Assembly: GCA_002336935.1 (NCBI GenBank)
Contig: DDEW01000015.1
Coordinates: 690-17,011 of the forward strand
Reading direction: 5' to 3'
Length of the DNA: 16,322 nt
From: Candidatus Saccharibacteria bacterium UBA1944
Lineage (GTDB): Bacteria > Patescibacteriota > Saccharimonadia > Saccharimonadales > Saccharimonadaceae
The notes beneath the pieces are model-generated. The model made no database searches, had not been told where the DNA came from, and saw nothing but the letters and a program-made list of their open reading frames with translations. Shown here one piece after another: positions 12,410 through 16,322 of the stretch. The stretch's first letter is position 1; every line of letters begins with the position of its first letter. The position numbers and the translations under genes are program-made.

Positions 12410-14161
12410 CTACAGGCCAAGCTCTTTGAGCTGAGCATCGTCAACAGCACTTGGGCTATTCATCATCACGTCGACGCCGCTGCCGTTCTTGGGGAACGCC
12501 ACCACTTCACGAATGTTATCTTCACCGATGAGCACCATAAAAATGCGGTCAATACCAAACGCACAGCCTGCGTGTGGTGGTGCCCCGAATTTGAAGGCGC
12601 TGAGCATAGCACCAAACTTTTCTTCGACATACTCAGGACTGAAATCGAGCAAACCAAACACTTTATAAAGTACCTCTGGGTTGTGGTTGCGTACTCCACC
12701 ACTACAAATCTCGTAGCCGTTCATGACCATGTCATACTGATCGGCCACAATATCAAGCTTGTTTTCTGTCTCTTCGAGCACCTTCATGCCACCTTTTGGC
12801 ATGCTAAATGGGTTATGGCCAAAATCCATTTTGTTGGTTTTGGCGTCGAATTCATAGAACGGAAAATCGATGACCCATGCCAACGCAACTTCGTTTGGAT
12901 TTTTGAGCCCAAAATGATTCGCAAATTCGCTGCGCAGCTTACCCAGTACTGCGTTGACTACAGCGCGCTTGTCTGCACCAAAGAATACGGCGTCACCATC
13001 CTGAGCTTCAGTACGTTCACGTACAGCCGCAAGCTCGGCTTCATTCATGAACTTGGCAATTGGCGACTTGGTTTCACCGTTTTCATACACAATATATGCC
13101 AGGCCGCCAGCACCTTCTGCCTTGGCAATCTCGGTAAATGAGTCAATTTGCGAGCGGCTCAGGCTTGCCCCGCCCTTTACACAAATGGCCTTCACTGCGC
13201 CACCACTTGCAACGGCATTTTTAAATACACCGAACTCACTATGCGTAAATACGTCGCTCAGTTCAACCAGCTTCATAGCAAAACGCAAGTCTGGCTTGTC
13301 GCTGCCATATGTTTCCATAGCCTCGGTATAAGAAATCCTTGGCACGTCGTCACCGAACGTTAGTGTTTTGCCAGCAAACCCAGTCACAAGGCTCTTAATC
13401 AGCGGCTCCATTTCACGGCGGACTTCTTCGCCGTCCTCAACAAACGCCATCTCAAGATCAAGCTGGTAGAAGTCGCCATATAACCGATCAGCGCGTGGAT
13501 CTTCATCGCGGAAACACGTTGCAATTTGGTAGTAACGCGGTACGCCACCAACCATCAATAGTTGCTTGAACTGCTGAGGGGCTTGTGGCAGTGCATAGAA
13601 CTTACCTTCATGCACACGGGAGGGCACCAAGAAGTCACGTGCACCTTCGGGGCTGCTGTTAGCGAGAATTGGCGTTGTCACTTCGGTAAAGTCGTGCGCC
13701 TCCATGTAGTCACGCATAAATTTGTAATACGCGGCACGTTTTTGTAAGTTTGCCTGTGCCTGAGGGCGACGCAGGTCAAGGTAGCGGTACTTGAGGCGCA
13801 GTTCCTCACCCGCCTGTGCTTCGGCAAATGGTTGAATGGGCAGTGTGTCGGCACGATTTAAAATCGTCAGCGCCTCAACAGTAAGCTCAACGCCGCCAGT
13901 AGGAATTTTGTCGTTCTTCAGCTCTGGAGCTCGTTCGCGCAATGTGCCTGTTGCTCGCACCACATACTCATCGCGCAGCTCCTCGGCAATGTCAAAAGCA
14001 TCATGAGCTTCGGGGTTAATCACCAATTGCAAAAGCCCGGTGTGGTCGCGCAGGTCAATAAACACGAGACCACCGTGGTCACGACGTGAATGCACCCAGC
14101 CGGCAACAGTAATCTGCTCACCTACTTTGCTCGTGCAATCTGTAGCAAGAATTCGATTCAT
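12410..14161 (-). CDS. aspS: Aspartyl-tRNA synthetase, probably non-discriminating
   Basis: It charges tRNA-Asp with aspartate using ATP. The 583-residue bacterial-type layout is complete. It has an OB-fold anticodon domain (1-105, with GWVHSRRDHGGLVFIDLRD), a class II catalytic core with motif 2 (CFRDEDPRADR, 216-226), an inserted GAD domain (about 290-415), and motif 3 (GAPPHAGCAFGIDRIF, 526-541). Residue 29 is His in RRDHGG. In known non-discriminating AspRS this position is His, while E. coli-type discriminating enzymes have Leu. This enzyme may therefore also charge tRNA-Asn, which then needs GatCAB amidation. The stretch after motif 2 reads LYGDFYQLDLEM in place of the usual QPEFTQ. The ATG at 14161 is preceded by an AGGA about 11 bases upstream. 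A highly structured leader lies upstream, and mutY follows after two bases. Confidence 0.95.
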   Translation of the reverse strand: MNRILATDCTSKVGEQITVAGWVHSRRDHGGLVFIDLRDHTGLLQLVINPEAHDAFDIAEELRDEYVVRATGTLRERAPELKNDKIPTGGVELTVEALTILNRADTLPIQPFAEAQAGEELRLKYRYLDLRRPQAQANLQKRAAYYKFMRDYMEAHDFTEVTTPILANSSPEGARDFLVPSRVHEGKFYALPQAPQQFKQLLMVGGVPRYYQIATCFRDEDPRADRLYGDFYQLDLEMAFVEDGEEVRREMEPLIKSLVTGFAGKTLTFGDDVPRISYTEAMETYGSDKPDLRFAMKLVELSDVFTHSEFGVFKNAVASGGAVKAICVKGGASLSRSQIDSFTEIAKAEGAGGLAYIVYENGETKSPIAKFMNEAELAAVRERTEAQDGDAVFFGADKRAVVNAVLGKLRSEFANHFGLKNPNEVALAWVIDFPFYEFDAKTNKMDFGHNPFSMPKGGMKVLEETENKLDIVADQYDMVMNGYEICSGGVRNHNPEVLYKVFGLLDFSPEYVEEKFGAMLSAFKFGAPPHAGCAFGIDRIFMVLIGEDNIREVVAFPKNGSGVDVMMNSPSAVDDAQLKELGL

Positions 14162-14291
14162 AATGGATAGTTCCTATTTACGTTAGATGATTCGGCTGAT
14201 TGTAGTGGGGTCGCCTACACGCCAAGAGCCCGCCTGGCTCTAGCGCCGACCCGTTAATTACAATTATTACTGCCGAATCGATATATCATTA
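14162..14291 (-). promoter_or_regulatory. Structured 5' leader of aspS, about 130 nt
   Basis: Transcription from the extended -10 at 14298-14306 would give a leader of about 130 nt. Positions 14189-14279 contain four nested, exactly spaced helices. GATTCGGC (14189-14196) pairs with GCCGAATC (14272-14279). ATTGTA (14199-14204) pairs with TACAAT (14259-14264). GGGTCG (14208-14213) pairs with CGACCC (14247-14252). An inner hairpin is built on AGAGCC (14225-14230) and GGCTCT (14236-14241), extended by CGC/GCG. There is no U tract, so it is not a simple terminator, and it lacks the T-box consensus. It is probably a regulatory leader bound by a protein or tRNA-related ligand, which is inference. 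Confidence 0.6.
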
Positions 14292-14297
14292 CTGGTC

Positions 14298-14306
14298 ATT
14301 TTACCA
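14298..14306 (-). promoter_or_regulatory. Extended -10 promoter of aspS-mutY
   Basis: On the minus strand, TGG followed by TAAAAT (14298-14303) matches the TGn-TATAAT style used elsewhere in the window. RNA would begin near 14291, ahead of the structured leader. No good -35 box is visible, and read-through from the upstream CBS gene is also possible. Confidence 0.45.
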
Positions 14307-14323
14307 CTGTTAGGCAAAATCTG

Positions 14324-15337
14324 CTAGACGTTGGTCCCATGCGGAGGGTTGTTGTTGGTTTTCGCATTGCGCGCGGCAACAACCCGCAGGTCATCGTGAA
14401 TATCATATTCATCTACAATTTCACGGCCGAGCAGTGCCTCAAGTACATCTTCGAGAGTAAGAATTCCTGCTGTTTCGCGATACCCATTGACGACAACAAA
14501 TAGGTGATGACGCGTTTTGATAAACGCAGCCAAAGCATGGTCAAGTGTCTGATCTTGGTTGATATAGAAGACCTTTCGCTCCATCATTTTCTCGGCTGTT
14601 TGCGACTTTTTATCAAATGAGGTCAATAGTTCCTTAATGTGCAGCATACCAACCACGTGATCAATATCACCATCAATTACCGGAAAACGGCTATGACCGG
14701 TGCGGTGCAGCTCGTCAAGTGTGAGAGGGCCGATTAGTTCATCTTTGGCGATGGTTTCAACAACACCCCGTGGTGTCATAATTTGCTCAACAGTTTTATC
14801 CGCAAAGGCGAGCCCATTACTAATCAGCTTCTTTTCGTCGGCCGTGATCACAGCGCCACTCTCTTCAATCATGTGCTCCAGCTCCTCGCGTGAACTCAGC
14901 CGTTGCTCACCCGAGCCAGTTTTGACGCTACGAATGACACGACCAAAGTGTGGATGCCGTTCTACAAACTGAAGAAGCACTGGCTCACTATGCTCATACA
15001 GCATTTGTGCCCATGAATGAATCATGTCTATGCGCGACAAACGCCCATAAATGAGGGCAACTAGCACTGCAACAAGTGTGCCAAATACTGGGCCGAAAGC
15101 TGCAAAGCTTGCAAGAACGGTAAATACGAGCAAAAGTGCCTCAGCTACCTGCTTGAGGGTAAGAATATCATCAAGGAGCGCTTCGCGTCGTAATTCTTCG
15201 GCGGCTGACTCACTGCCCTCATCGCGGCGACGAGTTAGCTCGTATGCAGACAGCACGGTGCGACGTGGTAGCATACTTGCGACTAGTGTGAGCGTGGCTC
15301 CGAGTACCGTAAATCCAAGGATGAAAATCGTCTGCAT
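14324..15337 (-). CDS. CorC/HlyC-like CBS-pair membrane protein, 337 aa
   Basis: The C-terminal half is a typical CorC/CNNM CBS pair: EQIMTPRGVVETI (184-196), GHSRFPVIDGD (214-224), HVVGMLHIKELL (227-238) and the family hallmark GILTLEDVLEALLGREIVDEYD (291-312). CBS pairs bind adenine nucleotides. CorC-type proteins are linked to magnesium efflux and resistance. The membrane part is reduced. There is one helix at the N-terminus (3-22) and two close together (about 64-98), separated by a charged helical segment of 40 residues, and it diverges from the usual DUF21 sequence. The C-terminal CorC_HlyC transporter-associated domain of about 80 residues is absent. Only a short, polar, Asn-rich tail follows the CBS pair. 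The ATG at 15337 lies six bases after TATAAT. It is divergent from the DsbA-like gene. Confidence 0.83.
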   Translation of the reverse strand: MQTIFILGFTVLGATLTLVASMLPRRTVLSAYELTRRRDEGSESAAEELRREALLDDILTLKQVAEALLLVFTVLASFAAFGPVFGTLVAVLVALIYGRLSRIDMIHSWAQMLYEHSEPVLLQFVERHPHFGRVIRSVKTGSGEQRLSSREELEHMIEESGAVITADEKKLISNGLAFADKTVEQIMTPRGVVETIAKDELIGPLTLDELHRTGHSRFPVIDGDIDHVVGMLHIKELLTSFDKKSQTAEKMMERKVFYINQDQTLDHALAAFIKTRHHLFVVVNGYRETAGILTLEDVLEALLGREIVDEYDIHDDLRVVAARNAKTNNNPPHGTNV

Positions 15338-15343
15338 ACCTTT

Positions 15344-15349
15344 ATTATA
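15344..15349 (-). promoter_or_regulatory. -10 box of the CorC-like gene, leaderless
   Basis: A perfect TATAAT on the minus strand is followed by AAAGGT and then the ATG at 15337. The predicted start lies on the start codon, so AAAGGT cannot act as a ribosome binding site in that transcript. Confidence 0.6.
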
Positions 15350-15362
15350 CTAATTCCCCTGC

Positions 15363-15392
15363 TTGATTCCATAGGTGACGCCGCGCTATACT
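15363..15392 (+). promoter_or_regulatory. Promoter of the DsbA-like gene
   Basis: TTGATT (15363-15368), an 18-nt spacer and TATACT (15387-15392) predict a start near 15399 and a 21-nt leader carrying GGGAGA ahead of the ATG at 15420. This gene is thus leadered, unlike its divergent neighbour. Confidence 0.6.
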
Positions 15393-15419
15393 AGTAAGAA
15401 GTATCTAACGGGAGAATGT

Positions 15420-16163
15420 ATGACAAAAAAAGGCTGGATCATCATTGCTGTGCTCTGTATTAGCATCCTTGGTGGCATGATATGGCTCGCTCAGCGCGAC
15501 AAAGTGAACGTAGATAATATTGATGGCGCGAAGGTACAAGCTGCTTCGACGCAAAGTGGTAACATAGCTGACCATGTATACGGTAAAGCAGATAGCAAAG
15601 TAGTGCTTGTGGAGTACGGCGATTTTCAGTGCCCAGGCTGTGGATCAGCTCACCCCGTCATTAAGAATGTCGTTGAAAAATACAAAGACAAAATAGCCTT
15701 CGTGTTCCGAAACTATCCTTTGTACACCGCACACCCCAATGCCTATGCAGCTTCAGCTGCAGCCGAAGCTGCCGGGTTGCAGGGCAAATACTGGGAAATG
15801 CACAACAAACTATTTGAAGACCAAAATGGCTGGAACAAACTAAGCGGTAGCGCTCGTGCAGATTATTTTTCTGCCGCAGCTGAGGCGCTTGGGTTAAATG
15901 TTGGCGACTTTAACAAAGCCGTCGATGGTGAAGCAGTAAAGAAAAAGATTACGTTTGATACGGCACTTGGCAAAAAAGCACAACTTACCGGCACGCCAAC
16001 GTTCTACATCAACAACAAAAACGTTGGTGATGAATATGTCATCAATGACAAGATTGTCAGTAAGGGTACTAGTGGTGCGGAACTCATTTGGGCTAAAGAG
16101 TCCTCATTTGAGAAACTGGTTATCATTCCAGCGCTTAAAGAAGTGGGCATTGCGACTGAATAG
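15420..16163 (+). CDS. Membrane-anchored DsbA-like thiol oxidoreductase, 247 aa
   Basis: An N-terminal signal anchor (about 5-24) with a lysine start places the catalytic domain outside the membrane. The thioredoxin fold begins near residue 60 with VVLVEYGDFQCPGCGSAHP. The active site is C71-P-G-C74, and the cis-proline loop is TGTPTFYIN (190-198, T192-P193). A helical insertion lies between (about 105-165), as in DsbA and the Thioredoxin_4 family. The likely role is forming or shuffling disulfides in secreted and membrane proteins. No DsbB/VKOR partner is visible in the window. The start is ATG at 15420, supported by GGGAGA six to ten bases upstream. Upstream in-frame codons would place the promoter inside the gene. 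Candidate substrates in this window are the secreted proteins at 11054-11590 and 969-1601, each with two extracytoplasmic cysteines. That link is speculative. Confidence 0.88.
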   Translation: MTKKGWIIIAVLCISILGGMIWLAQRDKVNVDNIDGAKVQAASTQSGNIADHVYGKADSKVVLVEYGDFQCPGCGSAHPVIKNVVEKYKDKIAFVFRNYPLYTAHPNAYAASAAAEAAGLQGKYWEMHNKLFEDQNGWNKLSGSARADYFSAAAEALGLNVGDFNKAVDGEAVKKKITFDTALGKKAQLTGTPTFYINNKNVGDEYVINDKIVSKGTSGAELIWAKESSFEKLVIIPALKEVGIATE

Positions 16164-16178
16164 TAATACCAACACAAC

Positions 16179-16210
16179 AAAAAACACCCCGGTGCCTTGG
16201 GGTGTTTTTT
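16179..16210. terminator. Bidirectional intrinsic terminator
   Basis: CACCCC (16185-16190) pairs with GGGGTG (16199-16204) around an 8-nt loop, flanked by six A on the left and six T on the right. It can therefore stop transcription from both strands. It ends the DsbA-like gene and would also serve a convergent gene entering from the right edge. Confidence 0.85.
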
Positions 16211-16218
16211 GTAGGTGA

Positions 16219-16241
16219 GCCTCGTCGTAAGTACGATAGGC
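16219..16241. other. Small imperfect hairpin in the 3' intergenic region
   Basis: GCCT/AGGC and an inner TCGT/ACGA around AAGT form a hairpin with a small asymmetric bulge. There is no T run. It lies between the bidirectional terminator and the possible minus-strand gene end. Confidence 0.35.
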
Positions 16242-16249
16242 TGCAAGGT

Positions 16250-16263
16250 TAGCGTATACGCTA
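16250..16263. repeat. 14-bp perfect palindrome
   Basis: TAGCGTATACGCTA equals its own reverse complement. It sits directly next to the stop codon (16264-16266) of the possible minus-strand partial gene. It could be a protein binding site or a chance palindrome. Confidence 0.4.
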
Positions 16264-16322
16264 TTAGTGTGCGATATACAGCTGCCATTTGGCAGGCACC
16301 ACATCCACCGCGATCTTTTTGC
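16264..16322 (-). CDS. Possible 3' end of a minus-strand gene (partial)
   Basis: An open frame enters from the right edge on the minus strand and ends in TAA, then TAG, after about 19 codons. The readable end is KKIAVDVVPAKWQLYIAH. The mixed hydrophobic and charged composition looks like a real protein C-terminus, and the bidirectional terminator downstream would suit a convergent gene here. The fragment is too short to name a family. Confidence 0.45.
   Translation of the reverse strand, partial: KKIAVDVVPAKWQLYIAH

Noticed and set aside
12392..13141. A 249-codon open frame on the plus strand antisense to aspS
   Set aside because: It lies wholly opposite a clearly conserved AspRS, its translation has low-complexity His/Phe-rich character with no domain, and there is no promoter or ribosome binding site. 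It is a codon-bias shadow.
14189..14279. tRNA, SRP RNA or T-box in the aspS leader
   Set aside because: There is no cloverleaf or T loop, no SRP tetraloop/asymmetric-loop motif, and no T-box antiterminator consensus. The structure is one long nested hairpin.
1..16322. UGA recoded to glycine, as in some CPR lineages
   Set aside because: TGA serves as the terminal stop of the CYTH-kinase and MutY genes, and conserved proteins contain no in-frame TGA, so the standard bacterial code applies.

Overview
This 16.3 kb window reads as a compact chromosomal segment from a small-genome bacterium, most likely Candidatus Saccharibacteria (TM7, Patescibacteria/CPR). This taxon is an inference. It rests on very tight gene packing with overlapping convergent ends, standard stop usage (TGA is a true stop, for example at the ends of the CYTH-kinase and MutY genes, which argues against SR1/Gracilibacteria recoding), small conserved proteins of unknown function, and diverged, shortened housekeeping enzymes. 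I see no insertion sequence, phage gene or CRISPR array.

Layout. (1) 1-970: the 3' end of a tRNA on the plus strand runs into a perfect 19-bp inverted repeat, followed on the minus strand by a 127-aa protein gene, a promoter/terminator-bounded small RNA candidate, and a single 68-aa protein gene with its own strong promoter and terminator. (2) 970-2920: a two-TM membrane protein and an MFS transporter, both minus. (3) 2920-4870: a Mur ligase (probably MurC) convergent with an unusual winged-helix/Nudix protein. (4) 4960-6890: a two-gene plus-strand operon of a CYTH-P-loop kinase fusion and an unrecognised 262-aa protein. (5) 6876-10665: trmB (minus), a CPA2 cation/proton antiporter (plus), tsaC (minus) and an MscS-like channel (plus), arranged as alternating divergent and convergent pairs. 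(6) 10668-11590: a secreted helical protein translationally coupled to a one-TM protein. (7) 11610-14161: aspS followed by a cysteine-free MutY homologue, with aspS preceded by a strongly structured leader. (8) 14324-16163: a CorC/HlyC-like CBS protein divergent from a membrane-anchored DsbA-like thioredoxin, closed by a bidirectional terminator and perhaps the end of another minus-strand gene.

The genes mix translation and tRNA modification (aspS, trmB, tsaC), wall synthesis (murC), ion and osmotic homeostasis (antiporter, MscS, CorC-like), DNA repair (mutY) and envelope thiol chemistry (DsbA-like).

The most distinctive signals are: many start codons lying only 5-8 nt after a good -10 box (predicted leaderless mRNAs), including a 17-bp bidirectional promoter; the aspS leader; the CYTH-kinase operon; and a MutY lacking both the iron-sulfur cysteines and the usual catalytic Asp.
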